Assembly: GCA_011525695.1 (NCBI GenBank)
Contig: WYBX01000025.1
Coordinates: 1-35,338 of the forward strand
Source: Verrucomicrobiia bacterium
GTDB taxonomy: Bacteria; Verrucomicrobiota; Verrucomicrobiia; Opitutales; Opitutaceae
Length of the DNA stretch: 35,338 bases
Direction of reading: 5' to 3'
Below the pieces are notes generated by a model. It did no database searches. It saw only the letters and a program-made list of their open reading frames with translations, and was not told the DNA's origin. This document shows positions 1 to 6,962 of the stretch, one piece after another; position 1 is the stretch's first letter, and every line of letters begins with the position of its first letter. The position numbers and the translations under genes were made by a program.

Positions 1-117
1 AAACCGTTCGACATGCTTCTGACGCTGCTGCAGAGTGAATCTCTTCCGCCTCCTTCGGGTGATAGCCATCCCCAAGTCTATCCAACTCAGCCACGACCGT
101 CACCACGTCCAAATTGA
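1..117 (+). CDS. possible 3' end of an upstream gene (partial)
   Basis: Frame 1 is open from the window edge to a TGA at 115-117 and encodes about 38 residues, ending in a Pro/Ser-rich tail (QPRPSPRPN). It could be the C-terminus of a gene that begins outside the window. It is too short for any family assignment, and an open frame of this length is common in GC-rich DNA, so it may be chance. Positions 118-295 show nothing else convincing. Confidence 0.25.
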   Translation, partial: KPFDMLLTLLQSESLPPPSGDSHPQVYPTQPRPSPRPN

Positions 118-295
118 ACGGTTACGGGCGGAATCGAAGTGGAGGTGGAGTGAGTTCAGCGCGCCAAGGGCCATCGAATCTCCCGCGCCGATCGCAGACG
201 CGGCGCTACCTGCATGCCGGCCGCAACGATGGCCGCCGCGTCAGCAGCTCAATTTGACGGTTGCAGCGACCGCCGCGCCAAGGCATCCGGCGATA

Positions 296-769
296 ATGAA
301 ACCAGTCATAACCGACGCCGGCCTTGATGACATCGAAACGCTGGTCCAAATGATGAATCACGCACATGAGGAGGCGGGCTTTCGGCTGGACATAAAGTCG
401 GCGAAAAGTGCATTCGCGAAAATCATCAACGACCGCAAACGCGGTGCGGCATGGATCGCACGATGCAACCGGACGCCGCTGGGATATATTGTACTCACCT
501 TCAAGTTTGCCATGGAATCCGGAAGCACGGATGCGTTCATCGACGACATTTTTGTCGAGCCGCCGTTTCGCCGCCGCGGAATTGGAAGTGCCCTCATCTT
601 GAAAGCCGTTGGCGAGGCGCGCCGTAATGGAGTTGGCGCGCTCCATGTCGAGACGGGCGCAGATGACAACCAGGCACAGGCGTTCTATCTCAAGTGCGGC
701 CTTCAGAACAGGGCGCGCACGATCCTGACGGCTACGATTTCAGAGAATCAGCTTGCCCGGCGAATTTGA
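296..769 (+). CDS. GNAT-family N-acetyltransferase
   Basis: A 157-residue cytoplasmic protein that would transfer an acetyl group from acetyl-CoA to an amine; the substrate is unknown. The acetyl-CoA-binding motif A is visible around residues 84-105 (DIFVEPPFRRRGIGSAL, with RRRGIG at 92-97), and motif B (QAFYLKCGL) lies near residue 130, the usual spacing for GNAT. The frame is open upstream to position 35, but that extension is Arg/Pro-rich and unlike the family, so the ATG at 296 fits the normal family length of 150-160. It seems to stand alone: the next gene starts 164 bases later and is unrelated. Confidence 0.8.
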   Translation: MKPVITDAGLDDIETLVQMMNHAHEEAGFRLDIKSAKSAFAKIINDRKRGAAWIARCNRTPLGYIVLTFKFAMESGSTDAFIDDIFVEPPFRRRGIGSALILKAVGEARRNGVGALHVETGADDNQAQAFYLKCGLQNRARTILTATISENQLARRI

Positions 770-933
770 TCCAATCGGCCGAATCGCGCTCGGTTTGTTC
801 AGGAACTCCATCCTCGCAGATGCAGCGGCAGCCGCGCTATAACCCGTGACGAACTCATGAAGCCACGCGAACTCCAGAACTTGCCGATCCCTCGAATCTG
901 AACGGCCGCAATGCAAGCGACACCCGACTGACC

Positions 934-1569
934 ATGAGCCATTGGATCCTCACATCGATATGGGTGGGGTGCTGTCTTTCCAGCGCGGCTGCCACGCCCA
1001 TCTCCACGGAGGTCTCGGTCCGCTACGGATCTGCCGATACAGGTCCGAGTCGGCATGAAATTGTCTCTCCCCGCCTGGGTTTCAGTTACTCGCTTGGGGC
1101 CCAGGGAGCACACTCGGTCGGCGTGTCGTATGTGCGCTTTCGCTGGAGCGATGCGAGTTCCCGCACCACGACGCCCCCGCCGGGTTCCGCGGATATCCCG
1201 TCCCGCGTTGATATCGACGGAAGATCGAGGTGGCGGGTTGTGTTTCTCGAATACCAGCATTCCTGGTCGCTCCGGAACGGGATCGAGATTTACCTGGCGC
1301 CAAGATTCGGCGGGGCCAGGGGATCCGGATCCGGCGAGGTGACGCTCTTTGGAGGCATCTCGGGTATTCTCAGGGTTCCGTATGACGAATCCACTGATCT
1401 CCGCTTCGCGGGTGAGTTGGAAGGTGGCATGAGGTGGAGTTTCGCTCCGCACTGGCGGCTCAGCGCCGGAGCGGCATATTCCTACATCCACTTGGACCAT
1501 CCGGACGTTCCGCTCATGGGCTCCCTGAACGCACTCCAGGTGACCGCCGCATTGGGATATCGATTCTGA
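934..1569 (+). CDS. small secreted outer-membrane beta-barrel-like protein
   Basis: A 211-residue protein of no family I can name. Residues 1-21 form a signal peptide ending in a Ser-Ala-Ala-Ala stretch. The rest alternates polar and hydrophobic residues in strand-like blocks, such as RWRVVFLEYQHSW, NGIEIYLAPRFGG and ALQVTAALGYRF. It ends in Tyr-Arg-Phe, the terminal aromatic typical of proteins inserted by the BAM machinery. About eight strands could be drawn, which suggests a small OmpA- or OmpW-like barrel. It converges with egtD; the 69 bases between them contain no obvious terminator. Function unknown. Confidence 0.65.
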   Translation: MSHWILTSIWVGCCLSSAAATPISTEVSVRYGSADTGPSRHEIVSPRLGFSYSLGAQGAHSVGVSYVRFRWSDASSRTTTPPPGSADIPSRVDIDGRSRWRVVFLEYQHSWSLRNGIEIYLAPRFGGARGSGSGEVTLFGGISGILRVPYDESTDLRFAGELEGGMRWSFAPHWRLSAGAAYSYIHLDHPDVPLMGSLNALQVTAALGYRF

Positions 1570-1638
1570 GACAGAACCCCCGTCTTCTTGCGGCCGAAGA
1601 CTCTCCCCGCGAACCCGGAGCGTTCCGTAACGTCCCGC

Positions 1639-2619
1639 TCACCCCCGGAATTCCAAGGCGAAGACCCCGAACCAGCCGCGCGGATCCGTCCATTCGCTGA
1701 GCACGCTCCACCCCGCCCGGCCGGCCAGCGTGGCAAATGCCTCCGGCCGGTACTTGTAGGAATATTCCGTGAGGATCCGCTCCCCACGCCGGAAATGCAG
1801 CCGTTCGCTCCCGAGCCTCACCTCCTGATCGGCGGTGCTCACCAGCCGCATTTCGATCCTGCCCTCGGCCGCATCGTAGATGGCCTCATGCTCGAAACGG
1901 CGCAGGTCAAAATTTGCCCCGAACTCGGCATTGGCCCGCCGCAGCACGTTGAGATTGAACTCCGCCGTCACGCCTTCCCGGTCGTTGTACGCCGCCTCGA
2001 GCATCCGCGGTTCCTTCGCGAGATCCACGCCCACGATCATCCGGTCGCCGACCCGGCACCAGCCGGCCACATGGCGGAGGAATGACTCCGCGCCGGCCGG
2101 TTCGAAATTGCCGATCGTCGATCCGGGAAAGAACAGGACGGTTCGCCGCGGCCGGCGCAGCGGCCGCGGCAGCGCGATCGGCTGCGCATAGTCCGCGCAG
2201 ACCGGCAGGATTTCCAACTGCGGATACTCCGCCGCCAGCCGCTCGCAGGCCGCCAGCAGGTGAGGTCGCGAAACATCGATCGGCACGTAGCCGGCGGGAT
2301 CCTCGAGCGCCTCCAGCAGTAGGCGGGTCTTCAGGCTGCTGCCGCTGCCCAGCTCCACCAGCAGGCACCGTGGTCCGCAGGCGGCGGCAAGCGCCCCGGC
2401 ATTTTCGCGCAGGATCGAGATCTCGGTGCGCGTCGGATAATACTCGTCCAGCTCGCAAATCCGGTCGAACAGCCGCGAGCCGCGCCCGTCATAGAAGAAC
2501 TTCGGCGCAATCCTGCGCGGCGCCCCGCCGCGCAGCCCGCGGAGGAACTCCTCCCGCGTGTCTCCGGATTCGGGCGACAGGTCCGTGAACCGAATCCGCT
2601 CGCCGGCCAGCGTCGTCAT
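1639..2619 (-). CDS. egtD: EgtD, L-histidine N-alpha-methyltransferase (ergothioneine biosynthesis)
   Basis: A 326-residue SAM-dependent enzyme expected to trimethylate the alpha-amino group of histidine to hercynine, the first committed step of ergothioneine synthesis. Seen: the family signature at residues 40-66 (KFFYDGRGSRLFDRICELDEYYPTRTE in part), SAM motif I at 89-98 (ELGSGSSLKT), and a late FPGSTIGNFEP block. The frame is open farther upstream, but the ATG at 2619 is chosen because the protein then begins as the family does and overlaps the egtB stop by four bases (ATGA), indicating translational coupling. It is the last gene of a minus-strand row that also holds the copper-binding protein and an FAD/Rieske enzyme. 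Hercynine production is well supported by family knowledge; regulation is not visible. Confidence 0.93.
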   Translation of the reverse strand: MTTLAGERIRFTDLSPESGDTREEFLRGLRGGAPRRIAPKFFYDGRGSRLFDRICELDEYYPTRTEISILRENAGALAAACGPRCLLVELGSGSSLKTRLLLEALEDPAGYVPIDVSRPHLLAACERLAAEYPQLEILPVCADYAQPIALPRPLRRPRRTVLFFPGSTIGNFEPAGAESFLRHVAGWCRVGDRMIVGVDLAKEPRMLEAAYNDREGVTAEFNLNVLRRANAEFGANFDLRRFEHEAIYDAAEGRIEMRLVSTADQEVRLGSERLHFRRGERILTEYSYKYRPEAFATLAGRAGWSVLSEWTDPRGWFGVFALEFRG

Positions 2620-4010
2620 CGCACATCCCTCGCCAGCCGAATCCCCGTGAACTGCCAGCGTTTCTCGGGTGGGAAGAAATTGCGGTAGGTCCGCCGGAAG
2701 TGCGAACGCGCCGTCGCGCAGGATCCGCCGCGGAGCACGTACTGGTTGCACATGAACTTCCCGTTGTACTCGCCAATCGCGCCGGCCGGCGCCGCATAGC
2801 CGGGATACGGGGAGTACGCGCTGCGCGTCCACTGCCACGCCTCGCCGAACATCTGGCGCAACTCCGCCGCTTCCGCGTCCCGCCCCGCTTCATCCGGCTC
2901 GCTGCCGTTCCCCGCCTCCGCTGCCGTCCTGTCGCCGTCCCCGGCGTCCGGCGACGGATGGAACCGGCGGGCTTCGACAAAGCTGCCGCGGAGCGGCTCC
3001 GCCATCGCGGCGATCTCCCATTCCACCTCCGTCGGCAATCGTGCTCCCGCCCAGCGCGCATACGCCTCGGCCTCGAGATAACTGACATGGGTGACGGGCG
3101 CCTCCGGTTCGAGCTCACCCAGTCCCCGCAAGGTGAACTCGCGCCAGCCGTCCCCGTCGGGCTGCTCCCAATACAGCGGCGCCGTCCATTTCTGGTCGCG
3201 GACGGTCATCCAGCCGAGCGACAGCCAGAATTCCGGCCGGCGATATCCCTCATCATTGATGAAGGCGAGGTACTCGCGATTGGTCACGAGCCGATCGGCC
3301 AGCTGGAAGGCCGGTGCCAGCGCGCGGTGGCGCGGCGACTCGTTGTCGAAGTGAAAGCCGCCGCCTTCATGGCCGATCCAATGCACGCCTTCCTCATAGT
3401 GCCGCCACCGGACGGGGCCGGGCCCGGCGGCGTGGACGGTCCGCCGCGGGCCGGCATACGCCGGACGCAGCGGATTCTGGGCGAACATGTGCTTCAGATC
3501 GGTCAGCAGCAGTTCCTGGTGCTGCTGTTCATGGTGCAGCCCCAGTTCGACGATCGGCTCCACCTGCCGCCACTCCTCCGCACTCGCGCGGGCAATCAAG
3601 CCCTCCATCGCCTCGTCGGTCTGCCGGCGATATTCGTGAACCTCCTGAACGGTCGGACGGGAAATCATCCCGCGCTGGGCGCGGCAATGCATCGGCCCGA
3701 CCGCATTGTAGTAGGAATTGAAAAGGTAGGCGTAGTGGGGGTCTGAGCCCCGGTAGCCGGCGAGCCCCGGCTTCAGGACGAAGGTTTCGAAGAACCAGCT
3801 GGTGTGCGCAAGATGCCACTTGGCCGGGCTCGCATCGGGCATCGATTGAATCACGTAGTCCTCGGTGTGCAGCGGCGTGCACAACGCCTCCGTCAGCCCG
3901 CGGACCTCGCGGTAGCGTTCGCGCCAGGTTGCCCGGGAGGACTCCTCGCGTCCGGGCTCGGCCGGGGCGGCGATGCCCCCGCCTTCGGGATCGTCAAGGT
4001 GGGTTTTCAT
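2616..4010 (-). CDS. egtB: EgtB, hercynine oxygenase / sulfoxide synthase (ergothioneine biosynthesis)
   Basis: A 464-residue non-haem iron enzyme that joins a thiol (Cys or gamma-Glu-Cys) to hercynine using O2. The N-terminal DinB-like domain carries WHLAHTSWFFET at 65-76 and HHEQQHQELL at 159-168; H66 or H69 with H160 and H164 would form the iron-binding facial triad by comparison with characterised EgtB. The C-terminal half has the formylglycine-generating-enzyme (FGE) fold: GNEW-like and RGGS motifs (RLPTEVEWE, LRGGSCATARSHFRRTYRNF), ending TGIRLARD. The FGE-like fold does not make it a sulfatase activator. No egtA, egtC or egtE is in the window, so the thiol donor cannot be decided. It starts 22 bases after the FAD/Rieske gene and overlaps egtD by four bases. 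Confidence 0.93.
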   Translation of the reverse strand: MKTHLDDPEGGGIAAPAEPGREESSRATWRERYREVRGLTEALCTPLHTEDYVIQSMPDASPAKWHLAHTSWFFETFVLKPGLAGYRGSDPHYAYLFNSYYNAVGPMHCRAQRGMISRPTVQEVHEYRRQTDEAMEGLIARASAEEWRQVEPIVELGLHHEQQHQELLLTDLKHMFAQNPLRPAYAGPRRTVHAAGPGPVRWRHYEEGVHWIGHEGGGFHFDNESPRHRALAPAFQLADRLVTNREYLAFINDEGYRRPEFWLSLGWMTVRDQKWTAPLYWEQPDGDGWREFTLRGLGELEPEAPVTHVSYLEAEAYARWAGARLPTEVEWEIAAMAEPLRGSFVEARRFHPSPDAGDGDRTAAEAGNGSEPDEAGRDAEAAELRQMFGEAWQWTRSAYSPYPGYAAPAGAIGEYNGKFMCNQYVLRGGSCATARSHFRRTYRNFFPPEKRWQFTGIRLARDVR

Positions 4011-4032
4011 AATCGGCGCCGAAGGGGCTTCC

Positions 4033-5568
4033 TCACCGCTTCGCCGGAACCCGCACCGGCGCCAGGTCCGATTTCGCGGGGCCGTTCACGACCTTGCCCA
4101 GCGCGTCGAAACGCGAGCCATGCACCGGGCAATCCCAGCTCTTCTCCGCGTCGTTCCAGCTCACGATGCCGCCGAGATGCGGGCAAACCGCGGAGCACTC
4201 GTGCAATTCCCCGGCCTCGTCCCGATACGCGGCAATCTTGCCCCCGCCGCGCCGGAGGATCGCACCGCAGCCCGCCGGAATCTGCGCCGCATCCTCGACG
4301 TCGCCCGCGGTGAGCCAGCGCGCATACTGCCGGGCGATGTTGGCGCCATCGCGGACAAACTCGATCGGGTCGCGCGCGCCGCTCTTCCGCGCCGGATCGT
4401 AGAGCTCGGCCCAGCGGTTCGGCCGTCCGGCGATGAGGTCCGTGAGGATGATTCCCGCCAGCGTGCCGTGCGTCATCCCCTGCCCCGAGTCGCCCGTCGC
4501 CACGTAGACGTTGTCCTGGCCGCCGGGATTGCGGCCAATGAAGCCGAGCCCGTCAACCGGCTCCATCACCTGGCCGGACCAGCGGTAGGTGACGTCCTCG
4601 ATCGGAAAACGCTCGCGCGCCCAGCGCTCCAGCCGCGAATAGCGAGCGGCCGGATCGTCATCCTGGCCGGTCCGGTGATCCTCACCGCCGATCACGAGGA
4701 TTTCCCCGCCGTTCCCGTCGTCGGCCAGCCGCACGTAATGGTACGGGTCGGCGGTGTCCCAATACAAGGCGCGCGGCACCTCGCCCCGAGGCACCCGCGC
4801 ACCGATCACATAGGTCCGGTAGGGCATCTGCTTCGTGTGGAGCACCACGCGGTCGTTGATCGGCGAGTTGGTGGCAATGACGACCGCCTTCCCGAAGAGC
4901 GCGTAACCGGCGGCGGTCCGGACCCGGGCGCGGTGGCCGCCCTCGATCTCGACGACCTGTGAATGCGCGTGAATCATCCCGCCATCGCGGACGATGGCGC
5001 GGGCCAGCCCGGCCAGGTAGCGGAGCGGATGAAACTGCGCCTGATCGGGAAATCGCAGCGCCGGCCCGGTGTTGAACCCGCGCAGCGGCGCCCGCCGGAC
5101 CAGCGCGGCTTCCGTCAGCCCGGCGCGATGCGCTGCGGCGAGTTCGTCCTCGAGCGCATCGCGCAGCCCGCCGGGCGGCGCGAAGAGGTAGCCATCGAGC
5201 CGTTCGAAGCCGCATTCGATCTGCTCGTCGCGCACGATGGCGGCAATCTGATCGATTGCGGCCCCGTGACTCTCCGCGGCGAACTGCATCCCATGCAGCC
5301 CGTGCAGCCGCTCCAGCTCGGTGAAGCGATCGTCCATCGCGTTCGCCAGGTGCGCCGTCGTCCGCTCCGACTCGCCCGAGGCGACGGGCCCGGCGTCGAG
5401 CACGATCGTGGAACGGCCGCCGCGCCCGAGCAGGTAGGCGGTGGTCAGCCCGGCGATTCCCGCGCCGACCACGATGACGTCAGTCTCACCGTTGTGGTCG
5501 AGCGGCGCATAGTCCGGTCTCTCCGCGGTTTCCATCCACACGGAGCGGGAAGTGCCGGAGTGGTCCAT
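4033..5568 (-). CDS. FAD-dependent oxidoreductase with C-terminal Rieske [2Fe-2S] domain
   Basis: A 511-residue protein of the D-amino-acid-oxidase-like (DAO) fold fused to a Rieske ferredoxin. The FAD Rossmann motif is VVGAGIAG at 33-40, followed by TIVLDAG and a DAO-like SGESERTTAHLAN segment. A GDSGQGMTHG motif in the second half is typical of the FAD-binding C-terminal part of the family. The Rieske cluster ligands are C462-x-H464 and C480-x2-H483, with 15 residues between the two motifs as expected. There is no signal peptide, so it is probably cytoplasmic. It starts 6 bases after the copper-binding protein gene ends and is followed 22 bases later by egtB. The substrate is unknown; this architecture is widespread in bacteria and poorly characterised. 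Confidence 0.88.
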   Translation of the reverse strand: MDHSGTSRSVWMETAERPDYAPLDHNGETDVIVVGAGIAGLTTAYLLGRGGRSTIVLDAGPVASGESERTTAHLANAMDDRFTELERLHGLHGMQFAAESHGAAIDQIAAIVRDEQIECGFERLDGYLFAPPGGLRDALEDELAAAHRAGLTEAALVRRAPLRGFNTGPALRFPDQAQFHPLRYLAGLARAIVRDGGMIHAHSQVVEIEGGHRARVRTAAGYALFGKAVVIATNSPINDRVVLHTKQMPYRTYVIGARVPRGEVPRALYWDTADPYHYVRLADDGNGGEILVIGGEDHRTGQDDDPAARYSRLERWARERFPIEDVTYRWSGQVMEPVDGLGFIGRNPGGQDNVYVATGDSGQGMTHGTLAGIILTDLIAGRPNRWAELYDPARKSGARDPIEFVRDGANIARQYARWLTAGDVEDAAQIPAGCGAILRRGGGKIAAYRDEAGELHECSAVCPHLGGIVSWNDAEKSWDCPVHGSRFDALGKVVNGPAKSDLAPVRVPAKR

Positions 5569-5574
5569 GGCGAT

Positions 5575-5946
5575 TCAGCGGCGGAGCGGCCGATCGGTTG
5601 CGCCCGCCTGGGAACGCGAACCGGCCATTGCGCGGCACTCCTCGGCGCACTTGCGACAGGCGTTGGCACATTCCTGGCAGTGATCCATCTTGTGCTTCCC
5701 GCATTCCTCGCCGCAGGCCTCGCAAACCTCCGCGCAGACGAGGCACACCTGGCTGGCAAATTCCGATCCGCGTGCCATCTCGCGCTCGCAGAGGGCACAA
5801 AGGTCGGCACAGCTGCGATCCAGCGCGATGCAGCGGACCATCATCTTGATGTCATCCTCGTGCAGGCAGGCGGTGGCGCAGTGTTCGCACGCCATGGCGC
5901 AGGCGTGACAAGCTTCGATGCAATCCTGGTATTTCTCGTGGGACAT
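5575..5946 (-). CDS. Cys-rich four-helix-bundle copper-binding protein (Csp/DUF326 type)
   Basis: A 123-residue protein with 20 cysteines, nearly all in CxxC or CxxxC spacing (C9, C13, C16, C20, C23, C27, then C39 to C104), arranged so that they would line the core of a four-helix bundle. This matches copper-storage proteins of the Csp type. No signal peptide or Tat motif precedes MSHEKYQDC, so it resembles the cytosolic Csp3 branch, which stores Cu(I) through thiolates. The ATG at 5946 is chosen over an in-frame upstream start because the family begins this way. The gene leads the minus-strand row and lies 420 bases downstream of a sigma factor whose Cys motifs look copper-sensing. Other thiophilic metals cannot be excluded. 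Confidence 0.88.
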   Translation of the reverse strand: MSHEKYQDCIEACHACAMACEHCATACLHEDDIKMMVRCIALDRSCADLCALCEREMARGSEFASQVCLVCAEVCEACGEECGKHKMDHCQECANACRKCAEECRAMAGSRSQAGATDRPLRR

Positions 5947-6011
5947 GGTCGTTGGTTTTCGCGGGTTTATGAGGCGCGGTGCCAGCCGGGCAGGGCCCAC
6001 CGCGGTTGATT

Positions 6012-6030
6012 GGTACCCCGTACTGTAACC
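6012..6030 (-). promoter_or_regulatory. candidate promoter/operator upstream of the copper-binding protein
   Basis: On the minus strand the region reads GGTTACAGTACGGGGTACC, containing two partly inverted GGTtAC/GGTACC blocks, about 65-85 bases before the copper-protein ATG. A G-rich GTTAC-type block could serve as the -35 element of an ECF promoter. I do not remember the target motif of CorE-type factors well enough to claim a match, so this is only a location to test. Confidence 0.2.
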
Positions 6031-6130
6031 TCCGCGGCCTTTCCGTGCATCGGTACGGCGCCGGAAAGACGGATGGGGCCGATTCTCCCAACGCTGCGTG
6101 CAAGCCCTGAAACCGAAAGCATCTTAACGC

Positions 6131-6183
6131 GGCAGCCGCAACCGAACCAGTAGCGAGCATCGAGTAGCGAGTAGCGAGCATGA
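6131..6183. repeat. 53-nt TAGCGAG dispersed repeat, copy 1
   Basis: A 53-base stretch that matches 22150-22202 at 49 positions. Its core is a triplicated TAGCGAG unit (tagcgagcat, cgagtagcga, gtagcgagca) preceded by GGCAGCCGCA. It lies in an intergenic region; the sequence beyond it is unrelated to that beyond copy 2, so the unit is sharply bounded. Confidence 0.75.
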
Positions 6184-6309
6184 GTTTAAAAACCCCTTTC
6201 TGGAGGGCTTGCCCCTCGGCATCCGGAAAACGCACTGGCAACTCACTCTGCGAAGCCCATCAATCTTTGCGGTCTGGGCGGCCTGCTTCGCCACAGGCTT
6301 CGCAGGCCA

Positions 6310-6337
6310 GTTCGATGTCGCAGCTGCGACATCGAAC
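6310..6337. repeat. perfect 28-bp palindrome
   Basis: Left arm GTTCGATGTCGCAG and right arm CTGCGACATCGAAC are exact reverse complements with no loop. It begins 29 bases after the sigma-factor stop codon. It could act as a cruciform-prone operator or, in RNA, as a hairpin terminator for the sigma gene, although no T-run follows on the minus strand. Confidence 0.8.
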
Positions 6338-6365
6338 CGCACGGGGTCTCAAGGCCGGGGAAGCC

Positions 6366-6920
6366 CTATCCGACCGGCTCGTCGCAGTCACACCGCTCGA
6401 GACAGGCACAATCGCCGCAGAACGCCTCCAGCTTGAGCCGGAGTTCCCGCCGCGCACGGTGAAGCGTGACGCTCGCATGGTTCGCGGTCATGCCGAGTTC
6501 GGCCGCGGCGGCAGAAACCGGCTCACCCTGCAGTTCCACCCGCCGCAGGAGCGCCGCATGCGCCGGCTTCAGCGTCGGCAGCATTCTTTCAAAACAGCCA
6601 CAAATCTGGCGCTCCGCCTCGGGATCGCCGGCAAGCGTGAAAGACTCTCTCGTCCAAGCTTCGTCGCGACGCCGTGCGGCTTGCCGGCTGCGGACGTAGT
6701 CGACCATCACGTTCCGCAAGAGCCGATAAAACCACGCCACCGCCTTTTCGTCCTCCCTGATTTCAGTCCCGTGCTGCAAGGCCTTGACCAGCGCATCCTG
6801 CAACAGATCCTCGGCCTCCGCCTCGCTGCCAATCCGCGCCTTCAGGAAGGCCTTGAACACGTGCCGCTGCGCAAGCAGCGATGCCGTGAGGTCAGATGAA
6901 GGGGGCGTGGGCATCCGCAC
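6366..6920 (-). CDS. ECF sigma factor with CorE-like cysteine motifs
   Basis: A 184-residue sigma-70-family factor. Region 2 spans about 20-85 (EDLLQDALVKAL, WFYRLLRNVMVDYVRSR) and region 4 about 115-165, with helix-turn-helix VSAAAAELGMTANHASVTLHRARREL in part. The linker carries a CxC (C107, C109), and the C-terminal tail adds C168, C171, C173, C177 and C179. A linker CxC plus a Cys-rich C-terminal domain is the hallmark of CorE-like ECF factors (group ECF44), which read copper directly instead of using an anti-sigma factor; none is encoded beside it. The start is GTG at 6920, with a GGAAGG nine bases upstream; an ATG lies six bases further in (6914). It follows sulfatase A by 42 bases, probably by chance; its likely partner is the copper-protein gene downstream. 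Confidence 0.85.
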   Translation of the reverse strand: MRMPTPPSSDLTASLLAQRHVFKAFLKARIGSEAEAEDLLQDALVKALQHGTEIREDEKAVAWFYRLLRNVMVDYVRSRQAARRRDEAWTRESFTLAGDPEAERQICGCFERMLPTLKPAHAALLRRVELQGEPVSAAAAELGMTANHASVTLHRARRELRLKLEAFCGDCACLERCDCDEPVG

Positions 6921-6962
6921 ACCATGGCGCCTTCCCGCCCGACGTAAAGCCGCGTGCAGTGA

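Larger units (their letters stand above)
5947..6365. other. 419-base intergenic region between sigma factor and copper-protein gene
   Basis: No convincing gene. It holds a possible promoter element near 6012-6030, a 53-base TAGCGAG repeat at 6131-6183, and a perfect 28-bp palindrome at 6310-6337. A short Cys-rich frame on the minus strand (6260-6352) is discussed as a finding, not called as a gene. Confidence 0.7.

Noticed and set aside
799..1500. 233-residue minus-strand frame opposite the small barrel protein
   Set aside because: Arg/Pro-rich composition and no signal peptide or motif, whereas the plus-strand protein has a signal peptide and a terminal Phe.
2616..4010. Reading the FGE-like gene as a sulfatase-activating enzyme
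   Set aside because: The DinB domain with the His triad and the overlap with egtD identify it as EgtB; sulfatases nearby are a coincidence of the locus.
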